Positions 44,954-53,574 of a stretch of DNA of 64,000 bases are shown here, in pieces (position 1 is the first letter of the stretch; each line of letters begins with the position of its first letter). The translations under genes were made by a program, and so were the position numbers. The notes below the pieces were generated by a model. It did no database searches, had not been told where the DNA came from, and worked only from the letters and a program-made list of their open reading frames with translations. Source of the DNA: Halobacteriales archaeon QS_4_70_19 (GTDB lineage Archaea > Halobacteriota > Halobacteria > Halobacteriales > Haloarculaceae); the NCBI GenBank assembly GCA_003020985.1, contig PXRM01000036.1, positions 20,189 through 84,188 on the forward strand. The letters are read 5' to 3'.

Positions 44954-46414
44954 ATGAGTTCAGACACCGGGCCGACAGGCGGGAGCATCGACACCGTCGG
45001 GTCGGGAGAGACGTACGACGAGGGGGCGGACGAGGCGACCGGCGACCCCGACGAGGGCGTCTCGGACCTGCCGCTCGCGCCGTATCCACCCAACCTCGGA
45101 CACCCGAAGCTCCACGCGCTCCGGCAGGTGCAGGACCCCATCGCGTTCAGCAACCGCGCCTCGGCCGTCCGCGACGTTTACCGCATCTGGCTGCCCGGGC
45201 TCGGCGACCTGACGCAGGTGACCCACCCGGACCACATGAAGCGGATCCTGCTCACGGAGCGCGAGAAGTTCCGCAAGTCCGACGATTTCGGCATCGCGTT
45301 CGGCGACGGCCTCCTCACGGTCGAGGGGGAGGAGTGGGCCCAGCAGCGCAAGACCCTCCAGCCGCTGTTCGTCCGCGAGAGCGTGATGGGGTACGCGGAC
45401 ACGATGGTCGAGCAGGTCCAGCGCCGCGTCGACCGCTGGACGGAGAGCCAGCATCTCGACCTCCAGTCCGAGATGACGGACCTCACGCTGGACGTGCTGT
45501 TCGCGGCCATCCTCGGCCGGGAGCTCGCGGTCGACGGCGACGAGAAGATCCGCCGGAGCGCCGAGGCGCTTCACGACTGGTTCCTCCCCACCTCCTACCC
45601 GCTGCCGCGCTGGATGCCCACGCCCGCACGCCGCCGGTTCCGCGAGGGCAAACGCACCCTCCAGCAGGAGGCCGACCGCCTGCTGGAGGAGGCCTCGCGG
45701 AACCCGCCCAGCGACCCCACCGAGGCCGACGACCTCATCAACCTCCTCGTGGGGCTGCGGGCCGCCGGCGTGACGGACTCCGGGATGCTGACCGACGAGC
45801 GCCTGCGCGACCAGATGGTCTCCATCATCTTCGCCGGCCACGACACGACGACCACCTCGCTCACCTTCGCGCTGTGGGCGCTCGCCGAACACCCCGACAT
45901 CCGCGAGCGGTTCCACGCGGAGGTGGACGCGCTCGACGGGCCGCCGACCGCCGAGGACGTCGAGGAGGGCCGGCTGGAGTTCACCGACAAGGTGGTGACG
46001 GAGACGCTGCGCCTGTTCCCGCCCGTCTACGCGCTCCCCCGCATCGCGGACCAGGACGTCCAGTTCAACGGCTACCGCGTCCCCGAGGGCGAGCGCGTCG
46101 GCATCATCATCCGGCGCATCCAGCGGGACCCGCGCTTCTTCGACGACCCGACGGCGTTCGACCCGGACCGCTGGACCGACGAGTTCCGGCAGAGCCTCCA
46201 CGACTTCGCCTACGCCCCGTTCGGCGGCGGCCCCCGCATCTGCATCGGCCGCCAGTTCGCCCTGCTGGAGGCCAAGCTCTCCCTGGCGACCATCGGTCGC
46301 AACTACGAACTCTACTACCTCGGCGAGGAGGGCGAGCACGACGGCCCGCCGCTCTCCCCGCAGATGACCCTCCGCATGAAGGAGGGCCAGGAGTTCCTCG
46401 TCACCGAGCGCTGA
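44954..46414 (+). CDS. cytochrome P450
   Basis: 486 residues from ATG 44954. Oxygen-binding I-helix AGHDTTTTSL, K-helix ExxR in ETLRLFPPVY, meander and heme loop FGGGPRICIG with the iron-binding Cys430. The N-terminus is an acidic soluble linker rather than a membrane anchor, so the enzyme should be cytosolic and depend on ferredoxin. It resembles bacterial CYP102/CYP110-like fatty-acid or terpenoid hydroxylases in layout; the substrate is not known. TATA-like cgtataag at 44887-44896 and cttatcaac at 44930 lie upstream. No redox partner gene is adjacent. Confidence 0.93.
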   Translation: MSSDTGPTGGSIDTVGSGETYDEGADEATGDPDEGVSDLPLAPYPPNLGHPKLHALRQVQDPIAFSNRASAVRDVYRIWLPGLGDLTQVTHPDHMKRILLTEREKFRKSDDFGIAFGDGLLTVEGEEWAQQRKTLQPLFVRESVMGYADTMVEQVQRRVDRWTESQHLDLQSEMTDLTLDVLFAAILGRELAVDGDEKIRRSAEALHDWFLPTSYPLPRWMPTPARRRFREGKRTLQQEADRLLEEASRNPPSDPTEADDLINLLVGLRAAGVTDSGMLTDERLRDQMVSIIFAGHDTTTTSLTFALWALAEHPDIRERFHAEVDALDGPPTAEDVEEGRLEFTDKVVTETLRLFPPVYALPRIADQDVQFNGYRVPEGERVGIIIRRIQRDPRFFDDPTAFDPDRWTDEFRQSLHDFAYAPFGGGPRICIGRQFALLEAKLSLATIGRNYELYYLGEEGEHDGPPLSPQMTLRMKEGQEFLVTER

Positions 46415-46484
46415 ACCGTCGCATCGACCCGACGCCGACCGGTTCCGTCCGGTCCCACTCCACCTCCGCGCTCTCGCCGGGTTC

Positions 46485-46527
46485 CTTCCAGTCTGCTTAC
46501 TTCCCGGATTTCTTCCAGTCTGCTTAC
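46485..46527. repeat. two 16-bp direct repeats downstream of the P450 gene
   Basis: cttccagtctgcttac occurs at 46485-46500 and exactly at 46512-46527, a 27-bp spacing in a gene-free gap of about 200 bp. It may be a small repeat expansion or part of the promoter region of the 46614 gene. Confidence 0.4.
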
Positions 46528-46613
46528 AGAAGACGGGTCCAGTAAGCGCGCGTACAGAAATGTAATTCAGATTACTATTATCCGTCTCGGGGGCCTCCCT
46601 CCTGATAGAGACG

Positions 46614-46868
46614 ATGCGACTCAGTTACCGACGCTCTCGACGGGCGGTGGCATCGCGCGGACTGAACGAACGGGCGGCCATAGGGCTGGCGGCACTGCTG
46701 GCGTTCCCGGTCGCGGTCGCCGCGATGGTCGTGGCGGGCGCGGTCGCGGTGGCCAGTCCGGTCGGCGCCGGCGCGGTCGCGGTGGCGCTGTTCGCCGCGC
46801 CGGTCCTCCTGCCGTGGCTGGTCGTCCGCGGCGCGGTCGCGGTGGTCGAGCACGGACAGGGGCGGTGA
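46614..46868 (+). CDS. small membrane protein
   Basis: 84 residues. A basic N-terminus (MRLSYRRSRRAVASRGLNE) is followed by two Ala/Val-rich helices (AAIGLAALLAFPVAVAAMVVAGAVAVA and VAVALFAAPVLLPWLVVRGAVAVV). The AT-rich block (attactattat, about 46570) upstream could be its promoter. Function unknown; confidence is moderate because the composition is simple. Confidence 0.5.
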   Translation: MRLSYRRSRRAVASRGLNERAAIGLAALLAFPVAVAAMVVAGAVAVASPVGAGAVAVALFAAPVLLPWLVVRGAVAVVEHGQGR

Positions 46869-47194
46869 GCAGATCGCGGCGATACGACGCTCCCGTCCCA
46901 GCACCGGGCAGTTATGTGGATATCCCGACTGTCTGTAGAATATCTCTCGCCCAACAGAGTAATCTCGTGAGTATTCCAGTTCCTCTCGATCTCGGAGATT
47001 GCAGCAAGCCAACGGGCACATCGAAGGGGACTAACTCGCCGCCGGCCGACGTGTGGGACATGTCGTTCACGCCCGACACGGTGGTGTGCGCCCGCGGGCA
47101 CCGGCGCGGTCCGGCACGGATGGCCCACGCGGGGGACCGGCCAGGGGCCGGGACAGGGGGAGCCGGTCGTGGCGGCGGGGGGGTCGCCTGAGGC
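46869..47194. other. 326-bp gap, no convincing gene
   Basis: No frame resembles a protein. 46910-47030 is AT-richer (ttatgtggatatcccgactg region) and could hold promoter DNA for the transporter at 47195. 47090-47190 is very GC-rich. Confidence 0.4.
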
Positions 47195-48130
47195 ATGCGC
47201 TTCAGAGACCCCCTCCTGTTCCTCACGCTGGCCGCCGTCTGGGGGAGCGCCTTCACCGCCATCAAGGCGGGGCTGGACTTCTTCCCGCCGGTCCTGTTCG
47301 CCGCCCTCCGGTACGACCTCGCGGGCGTCCTGATGCTCGGCTACGCCGTCTACGCGACCGACCGGTGGCGGCCCCGGAGCCGCGACGAGTGGCTCCTCGT
47401 CGGCATCGGCGGGTCGCTACTCATCGCGGCCTACCACGCCTTCCTGTTCGTCGGCGAGCAGGGGACGACCAGCGCCGCCGCCGCCATCGTCGTGTCGCTC
47501 TCGCCCATCCTCACGACGGGGTTCGCCCGGGCGTTCCTCCCGGACGAGCGCCTGACGACGGTCGGCATCCTCGGCCTGCTCGTCGGCTTCGTCGGCGTCG
47601 GCATCCTGAGCAACCCGGACCCGAACGACCTCCTCGACACGCGGACCGTCTCGCTGTTCCTGGTCTTCCTGGCCGCCGCCTCGTTCGCGCTCGGGAGCGT
47701 CCTGACGCGGCGCATCGAGGCCGACCTCCCCATCGAGACGATGGAGGCGTGGTCGATGCTGCTGGGCGCGGTGCTGATGCACGTGGCGAGCGCGGGCATC
47801 TCCGAGTCCGTCGCCGACGTCCGGTGGACGACCGAGGCCGTCCTCGCACTGCTGTACCTCGTCGTCGTCGCCAGCGCGCTCGGCTTCCTCATCTACTTCG
47901 ACCTGCTGGAGCGCCTCGGGCCCATCGAGATCAATCTGGTCTCGTACGCCGCGCCCGTCGCCGCCGCCGTCACGGGCCTCGTCGTCCTCGGCGAGACCCC
48001 GACGCCCTACACGGTCGTCGGGTTCCTGCTCATCCTCGTCGGGTTCGTCCTCCTGAAGCGGCACGCCCTGCGCGAGGAACTAGCCCGGGTCCGCCCGTCG
48101 GGCGGGGCGGGCGACCGCCCGGGGGACTGA
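47195..48130 (+). CDS. DMT superfamily (EamA) transporter
   Basis: 311 residues with about 10 helices in two EamA halves. The first starts MRFRDPLLFLTLAAVWGSAFTAIKAGLD, and the second ends with PYTVVGFLLILVGFVLLKRH. WGSAFTAIK and a Gly-rich helix pair are typical. It likely exports a metabolite or drug; the substrate is unknown. The charged C-terminus ends GGAGDRPGD. It is followed by two HAD hydrolases on the same strand. Confidence 0.9.
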   Translation: MRFRDPLLFLTLAAVWGSAFTAIKAGLDFFPPVLFAALRYDLAGVLMLGYAVYATDRWRPRSRDEWLLVGIGGSLLIAAYHAFLFVGEQGTTSAAAAIVVSLSPILTTGFARAFLPDERLTTVGILGLLVGFVGVGILSNPDPNDLLDTRTVSLFLVFLAAASFALGSVLTRRIEADLPIETMEAWSMLLGAVLMHVASAGISESVADVRWTTEAVLALLYLVVVASALGFLIYFDLLERLGPIEINLVSYAAPVAAAVTGLVVLGETPTPYTVVGFLLILVGFVLLKRHALREELARVRPSGGAGDRPGD

Positions 48131-48231
48131 CCGCCCGTGGGCGACGCCTCGAACGGGACCGGAGCCCGTGGGCGGCACCTCGGACGGGGCCCGACCCCGC
48201 CGTTTATGCTCCCTGCGCGACCCCGCCCACC

Positions 48232-48921
48232 ATGTCGTTCGACCCCGACCGCGTGGACACGCTGACGTTCGACTCCTACAGCACCGTCGTCGATGTCGAC
48301 TCCGCGGCGACCGCGCTCGACGAGCACCTGCCCGAGGACGTCCCCTCGGAGCGGCTCTCGAACCTCTGGCGGGCCCACTCCATCATGTACACGCTCGTCG
48401 CCAACCACCTCGACACGTACGGGACGTTCTACGAGTACAACCGGCAGGCACTGACCCACGCACTGGAGACGTTCGGGGTGGACGCGGCCGAACAGACCAG
48501 AGACGAGATCCTCGCGGTCTACATGGACCTGGACGTGTTCACCGACGTCGAGTCGGGGATGGCCCGGCTGGCCGACGCGTACGACATCTACATCGTCTCG
48601 AACGGCGACCCGGCGATGCTGGACGCGATGGTGCAGGTCGCCGACATCGAGGCCTCCGTCGAGGACACCATCAGCGCCGACGAGGTAGAGACCTACAAAC
48701 CGGCGGCGACGCTGTACGAGCACGCCGCCGAGCGTGCGGGCACCGACATCGAGAACGTGGCCCACACCTCGGCCGGCTGGTTCGACGTGCAGGGGGCCGC
48801 CCACGCCGGGATGCAGGGCGTCTGGGTCAACCGCGACGACGACCCGTGGGTCCGGTTCGACGGGGAGCCGGACCTGGAGGTGGTCGACCTCCACGCCCTC
48901 GCGGACGCGCTGGGTGTCTGA
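48232..48921 (+). CDS. HAD superfamily hydrolase, haloacid-dehalogenase type II-like (copy 1)
   Basis: 229 residues. Motif I has the nucleophile Asp14 in TFDSYSTVVDV (Ser where the usual Gly is). Motif II is YIVSNGDPAML, and motif III Lys/Asp are in VETYKPAATLY and WFDVQGAAHAGM. TATA-like tttatg at 48204-48209 lies about 25 nt before the ATG, so it is leaderless. Copy 2 at 48984 is a close paralog. The reaction (dehalogenation or phosphatase) is not fixed by sequence. Confidence 0.88.
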   Translation: MSFDPDRVDTLTFDSYSTVVDVDSAATALDEHLPEDVPSERLSNLWRAHSIMYTLVANHLDTYGTFYEYNRQALTHALETFGVDAAEQTRDEILAVYMDLDVFTDVESGMARLADAYDIYIVSNGDPAMLDAMVQVADIEASVEDTISADEVETYKPAATLYEHAAERAGTDIENVAHTSAGWFDVQGAAHAGMQGVWVNRDDDPWVRFDGEPDLEVVDLHALADALGV

Positions 48922-48983
48922 GACGACCCGCCGGACCACCACTAGACACCCCGTTTATGGGTGCTGGAGTGCCCCGCTCCGCC

Positions 48984-49667
48984 ATGACGTTCGACCCCGA
49001 CCGCGTGGAGACGCTGACCTTCGACTCGTACGGGACCCTTGTGGACGTGGCGACCGTGGAGACGTCGCTGGCGGAGGTACCGGGCATGGCCGACCCCGAG
49101 CCCGTCTCGAACCACTGGCGGGCACGCTCGCTCATGTACACGATGATCGCGAACGCCATCGACGCCTACCAGCCGTTCTACGACCTGAACCGGGCCGCGC
49201 TCGAACACGCGCTGGAGACGTTCGGCATCGACACGGACGAGGCCGAGCGCGAGGTCGTGCTCGAGGCGTACCACGACCTCGACGTCTTCGACGACGTACG
49301 CGACGGGATGGCCCGGCTGGGCGACGACTACGACCTGTACGTCCTCTCGAACGGGAACCCCGCGATGCTGGACTCGATGGTCGAGGGGGCCGAGATCGGC
49401 GACCTGCTGGAGGACGCCATCAGCGCCGACGAGGTGGAGACGTTCAAGCCGGCCGCCGAGCTCTACCGGCACGCCGCCGCCCGCGCCGGCACACCCATCG
49501 ACCGCATCGCCCACGTCTGCGGTCCCTTCTTCGACGTGTACGGCGCGATGAACGCCGGGATGCAGGCCGTCCGGGTCGACCGTGGAGGGACGCCGTGGGA
49601 CGGCTTCGCCGGCGAGCCGGACCTGACGGTGGCCGACTTCCACGAGCTGGCGGACGAACTCCACTGA
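48984..49667 (+). CDS. HAD superfamily hydrolase, haloacid-dehalogenase type II-like (copy 2)
   Basis: 227 residues. Nucleophile Asp14 is in TFDSYGTLVDV (Gly conserved, unlike copy 1). Motif II is YVLSNGNPAML, motif III VETFKPAAELY, and PFFDVYGAMNAGM follows. It is alignable with copy 1 over its full length, and both begin with FDPDRVxTLTFDSY. It has its own TATA-like tttatg at 48954-48959, about 25 nt before ATG 48984. This indicates a tandem duplication that included the promoter. Confidence 0.88.
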   Translation: MTFDPDRVETLTFDSYGTLVDVATVETSLAEVPGMADPEPVSNHWRARSLMYTMIANAIDAYQPFYDLNRAALEHALETFGIDTDEAEREVVLEAYHDLDVFDDVRDGMARLGDDYDLYVLSNGNPAMLDSMVEGAEIGDLLEDAISADEVETFKPAAELYRHAAARAGTPIDRIAHVCGPFFDVYGAMNAGMQAVRVDRGGTPWDGFAGEPDLTVADFHELADELH

Positions 49668-49805
49668 CGGGACTCAGTGGTACCCCTGGGCGGGTGCCGT
49701 GAAGGGGAGCGTCGCCGCCGTCCGCCTGGTGACGGTCGCCGGTCGGCGTGTGAGCGCGGGCGGTAGCGAAACGCTTTCGCCCCGGCTTCCAGTAGGTTCC
49801 CCTGC

Positions 49806-49878
49806 GGGACCGTGGGTTAGCATGGTATACTTCGGGCCTTGGGTGCCCGTGACCCCGGTTCAAATCCGGGCGGTCCCA
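49806..49878 (+). tRNA. tRNA-Pro (anticodon TGG)
   Basis: 73 nt. Acceptor GGGACCG pairs with CGGTCCC, with A as discriminator. The anticodon stem CGGGC/GCCCG encloses loop CTTGGGT, giving anticodon TGG. The T arm is CCCGG-TTCAAAT-CCGGG. CCA is not encoded. A GCGAAA-CGC-TTTCGC palindrome at 49766-49780, 25 bp before it, covers the promoter position. Confidence 0.95.
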
Positions 49879-50021
49879 CTCCTGGCGTGTCGTGACCGAC
49901 CGTGAGCGACCGCCGAACCGGTCGCCCGTGGGACTCCCGGAACCCGCGTCCCCGACGGAGTCCCCGTCCTCGTCCATCCCGGCGCTTTAGACGCCGGAAG
50001 CCGAACGGACCACCGATTCCC

Positions 50022-51281
50022 GTGTCAGACAGCGATCGGCAGCAAGACATCGTCGTGTGGGGTGCGACCGGCGTCGCGGGGCGCCTGCTGGCGGCGTACC
50101 TCACCGAACAGTACGCGCCGGAGGACCTCTCGCTGGCCCTCGGCGGCCGGAACAGGGAGCGGCTCGGCTCGCTCGAGGCCGACCTCTGCGACCGGAGCGA
50201 GGCCTGGGAGGACATCCCGGTCGTCGTCGGCGACGCGACGGAGCCCGAGAGCCTGCGCGACATCACCAGCAGCACGGACGTCGTCAGCACGACCGTCGGG
50301 CCGTACACGAGGTACGGGACGCCGCTGGTCGAGGCCTGTATCGAAACCGGGACCGACTACTGCGACCTGACCGGCGAGGTGAACTGGATCCGGGAGCTGG
50401 TCGACGACTACCACGACGAGGCCGTCGACGCCGAGACGCGGATCGTCAACAGCTGCGGCTTCGACTCCGTCCCCGCGGACATGGGCACCCTGCTGGTCCA
50501 GTCGTTCGCGACCGAGGAGTTCGGGGCCCCCTGCGACGAGGTCCGCATCTACGTCGAGGACGCCAGCGGCGGCGTCAGCGGCGGGACGCTGGCGAGCTTC
50601 ACCGAGCTGTTCGAGGCGGCGTCGAACGACCCGATCGCCCGGGAGACGCTCCGGAACCCGTACTCGCTGGCGCCGCCTGGGGAGCGAGACGGCGTCGACC
50701 GGGGCGCACGACGCCTCCCCCGGAAGGACCGGTTGCGGTCGTCGTGGACGGCCCCGTCGCCGATGGCACCGGTGAACGAGCGCATCGTCCGCCGCAGCAA
50801 CGCACTGCTCGACTACCCGTACGGCCGCGACGTCCGCTGTTCGGAGGTCGTACCGACCGGTGGCTCGCTGGTCGGAGCGGCCGGGTCGGGCCTCGTCGCC
50901 GGGGGACTCGGGCTGTTCACGGCCGCGATGTCCGTCCCCCCGCTCCGCTCGGGAATCAGCCGGTTCGTGTTCCCCGACCCCGGCGAGGGCCCGTCGGAGC
51001 GGCAGATCGAGAACGGTCACTTCAGCATCCGCGTCCTGGGCCACGGGACGGGCGCGGACGGCTCGTTCACCGTGGAGGCCGAGTTCGGTGCCGACCTGGA
51101 CCCGGGCTACGGCGGGACCGCACGCATGCTCGGCGAATCAGCGATGTGTCTCCTGCGGGACGAGACCGACACCCCGCTGGACGGGGGCGTGCTGACGCCC
51201 GCGTCGGGCATCGGCGAGCCCCTCGTGGACCGCCTCCGTGCCGTCGGCTTCACCGCGACCGTGAACGAGGTGCGCGAGTAG
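50022..51281 (+). CDS. saccharopine-dehydrogenase-like NAD(P)-binding protein
   Basis: 419 residues from GTG 50022 (VSDSDRQQDIVVWGATGVAGRLLAAYL). Rossmann start VVWGATGVAGR, then LGGRNRERL, VVVGDATEPESL and CIETGTDYCDLTGEV, as in the saccharopine dehydrogenase-like/trans-acting enoyl reductase family. IVNSCGFDSVPADMG is a hallmark. A Gly-rich helix (about 275-295) may touch the membrane. It probably reduces a lipid or polyketide-type substrate; exact function unknown. Confidence 0.88.
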   Translation: MSDSDRQQDIVVWGATGVAGRLLAAYLTEQYAPEDLSLALGGRNRERLGSLEADLCDRSEAWEDIPVVVGDATEPESLRDITSSTDVVSTTVGPYTRYGTPLVEACIETGTDYCDLTGEVNWIRELVDDYHDEAVDAETRIVNSCGFDSVPADMGTLLVQSFATEEFGAPCDEVRIYVEDASGGVSGGTLASFTELFEAASNDPIARETLRNPYSLAPPGERDGVDRGARRLPRKDRLRSSWTAPSPMAPVNERIVRRSNALLDYPYGRDVRCSEVVPTGGSLVGAAGSGLVAGGLGLFTAAMSVPPLRSGISRFVFPDPGEGPSERQIENGHFSIRVLGHGTGADGSFTVEAEFGADLDPGYGGTARMLGESAMCLLRDETDTPLDGGVLTPASGIGEPLVDRLRAVGFTATVNEVRE

Positions 51282-51299
51282 CCCGGCCGGGAATCGCCG

Positions 51300-51598
51300 G
51301 CAGCGACGACCGCGCTCCGGCGCGAGGTCGAGGCCTCGACCGCGGCGCTCACCGCCTCGAGAGCCGAGGACGCCCCCACGAACCCGACGGTCGATGACCT
51401 GGCGCGCGGCGAAGCTCCGTCGGAGGAGCCCCCGACGAGCAACCCGAGGTGCCGGATATCGGCGGGAAGGAGCCACCGGAACTGGACCGACGGAGCCGCT
51501 TCGACCCGACCGCGGTCAAGCGTATCGCGACGCTGTGGGTCCTCACGCCTACGCTCGCGGGGGCGGGGTCGTACCCGCTGTTCCTCCCAGTACTGTAG
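51300..51598 (+). pseudogene. C-terminal remnant of a PiT-type phosphate permease
   Basis: After the stop of the previous gene one frame reads REVEASTAALTASRAEDAPT, continuing to PTSNPR. A shifted frame then reads VPDIGGKEPPELDRRSRFDP followed by TAVKRIATLWVLTPTLAGAG and SYPLFLPVL before a stop at 51598. The membrane tail (xWVLTPxLAxxxSY) matches the end of PiT-family phosphate permeases. No N-terminal part is present. It is a truncated, frameshifted leftover. Confidence 0.6.
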
Positions 51599-51854
51599 GG
51601 GCCCGGCAGTCCGCTATCGACCGGTCGCTCTCCCGGGCAACCCCCGCCACCCAGTTACATCCCCCAGGGGGTCCCGCCGCGTTCCGACGAGCCGACCGGC
51701 GGGCCGGCATCGTATGTTTCTGAAATGAATATGTATATATTACGGGTTGTCAGCGCCTGAGAGCACCATTTTCACTCCTGTAGTGGGTCGAAGTCACAAG
51801 CTATAATTGTCTCACGGTAACCCGTCCGGTAGACGCGGAGCGAAGATTCGTGGC
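51599..51854. promoter_or_regulatory. AT-rich spacer before the aspartoacylase-like gene
   Basis: 256 bp with no gene. 51715-51745 (tgaaatgaatatgtatatattacggg) is strongly AT-rich and contains TATA-type words. It is the likely promoter of the following Tat-exported protein, giving a leader of about 100 nt, or a scar at the end of the permease remnant. Confidence 0.45.
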
Positions 51855-52928
51855 ATGACACGGAAGCAATCACGTCGGCGGCTTCTCCAGGGCGCAGGCG
51901 GAGTGCTCGGGCTCCTCTCCGCGGGTGCGGCCGCCAGTCGCCACACCGCAGAAGGGTCCGGGGAGTCCGACGACCCCCGGGGGACGGCCCGGGCGGACGG
52001 GACAAGCCGGAACGCCAGCCAGTCGAACGAGTGGCTCGACCTCGTCGAGAGCGGTGACCGCGCCGAGATCGACCATCGGCGGCCGTCCAGCAAGCTCGAC
52101 TCGCTCTCCTCGCGGGCGGCGATACACGCACCGTCGACCGAGACCGAATCGGCCACCTCGAGCCCGACGGCACCACCCAGGTCGACCGAGATATCGACCC
52201 AGGAACCGACGACGACCGAGACGACCGCCTCCGGCATCACCCGGAACGCCTACACCATCATGGAGGGGTCGCCGTACGAGACCCCCGTGTACGAGATCGA
52301 GGCACCGCACCGCGGCCCGACGACCATGGTCGTCGCGGGGATGCACGGGGACGAGAAGGCTGGCTACCTCGCGGCCGAGCACGTCGCCAACTGGGGCGTC
52401 AGGCGGGGCACGCTGGTCGTCCTCCCGCACGCCAACGTCCCGGCGGTCCAGCGCGAGGGCCGGTACGGCCGCCACGGCGACCTCAACCGGGCGTTCCCCC
52501 CGACGGGGCGGATCGAGCCCAGTACCCGACTCGCCCGGGCGCTCTGGGCGGTCGTCCTCGACCGCGACCCGGACCACCTCCTCGACCTCCACAGCTCGCG
52601 AGCCATCTACAACGGGGGCGAGCGGAACGGCGGGGTCGGACAGGCCATCTTCCCGACGGACGTCCGTCCCGCGCCCCGCTACGCGGCGAAGACGGCGCGC
52701 GCCATCAACAGCTCGCTCGGCCTGCCGAGCGAGCTGGCGTACGACCGGGGCAACCTGCTCGACGGCGACCGGCCGATGCTCGCACACCGGTTCGGTGCCG
52801 TCCTCAACCGGCCGGGCTTCATCTGCGAGACCGTCGAGACCGCCCCGCTGAAACACCAGGTCAGCTGGCACCTCTTCACCATCGACTACCTGCTGTCCCT
52901 GTTCGACCACCCGCCGGTCGTGAACTGA
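51855..52928 (+). CDS. Tat-exported succinylglutamate desuccinylase/aspartoacylase-like zinc hydrolase
   Basis: 357 residues from ATG 51855. A Tat signal (KQSRRRLLQGAGGVLGLLSAGAAAS) is followed by a long Ser/Thr/Glu linker (35-135), then an M14-like catalytic domain. Zinc ligands are in GMHGDEKAG (His, Glu) and LDLHSS (His). NVPAVQREGRYGRHGDLNRAF carries the substrate-binding Arg, and CETVETA holds the catalytic Glu region. AspA/AstE relatives deacylate amino acids inside cells; an exported form is unusual and its substrate is unknown. Confidence 0.85.
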   Translation: MTRKQSRRRLLQGAGGVLGLLSAGAAASRHTAEGSGESDDPRGTARADGTSRNASQSNEWLDLVESGDRAEIDHRRPSSKLDSLSSRAAIHAPSTETESATSSPTAPPRSTEISTQEPTTTETTASGITRNAYTIMEGSPYETPVYEIEAPHRGPTTMVVAGMHGDEKAGYLAAEHVANWGVRRGTLVVLPHANVPAVQREGRYGRHGDLNRAFPPTGRIEPSTRLARALWAVVLDRDPDHLLDLHSSRAIYNGGERNGGVGQAIFPTDVRPAPRYAAKTARAINSSLGLPSELAYDRGNLLDGDRPMLAHRFGAVLNRPGFICETVETAPLKHQVSWHLFTIDYLLSLFDHPPVVN

Positions 52929-53141
52929 GGCCGGTCGGCGACGTCCTCCCGGTCACACGCCGCTCACCTCCCGAGGGTGTCCGCTCACCACTCACGGCCC
53001 GCAGCCGACCATCGGAGGACTGTCGACCGTGCCGGATTCGTGGATTGCCGGCGGATATTTGAATAATAACGGATTCATCGAAACTATTTAGCATTTTTCC
53101 CGCTCGTTTCCGATACAGTTTAGATTCGCCCGATATACTCG

Positions 53142-53516
53142 GTGAATCGGCGTCCCCTCACGGCCGGGGCCGCGGTCCCGGTGGGGCCGTACCCGGCGCC
53201 ATTGGTCCCGGACGGTGGCGCGCCGACGGTCTCGTTCAGCCTGACCTGCGAGGCCGGGACGCTGACCGACGCCTACCAGGTGGACTGGAACGTCTCCGAC
53301 CCGGAGGGCGACCTCTCGAGCGTCGAGGCGCTGCTGTACGAGAACGCGACGTCCACACGGATCGACTCCGAGAACGTCTCCGTCAGCAATGACAGCGCGA
53401 GCGGAACCACCACGCTGGGTCCGGCCTCTGACGGGGTCCGTTACGACGTCTACGTCATCGTGACCGACGACCGAGGCGTCACGACGGTCCGGAAGGAAAG
53501 CGACGTGGCGAACTGA
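53142..53516 (+). CDS. Ig/PKD-like domain protein, possibly a fragment
   Basis: 124 residues from GTG 53142. After about 25 residues comes a beta-sandwich-like domain (APTVSFSLTCEAGTLTDAYQVDWNVSDPEGDLSSVE, then YDVYVIVTDDRGVTTV), like the Ig-type repeats of haloarchaeal surface proteins. There is no clear signal peptide. The region upstream (53050-53130) is AT-rich with several TATA-like words. It may be a fragment of a larger protein. Confidence 0.5.
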   Translation: MNRRPLTAGAAVPVGPYPAPLVPDGGAPTVSFSLTCEAGTLTDAYQVDWNVSDPEGDLSSVEALLYENATSTRIDSENVSVSNDSASGTTTLGPASDGVRYDVYVIVTDDRGVTTVRKESDVAN

Positions 53517-53574
53517 TGTGCCGCCGCCGGCCAGGAGAGGTGCCGACCCTGGCCCCGGCGGTTCGACGTCGGCG

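Noticed and set aside
47058..47191. Short plus-strand frame starting MSFTPDTVVCARGHRRG
   Set aside because: The Gly/Arg tail and lack of homology suggest chance coding in GC-rich spacer.
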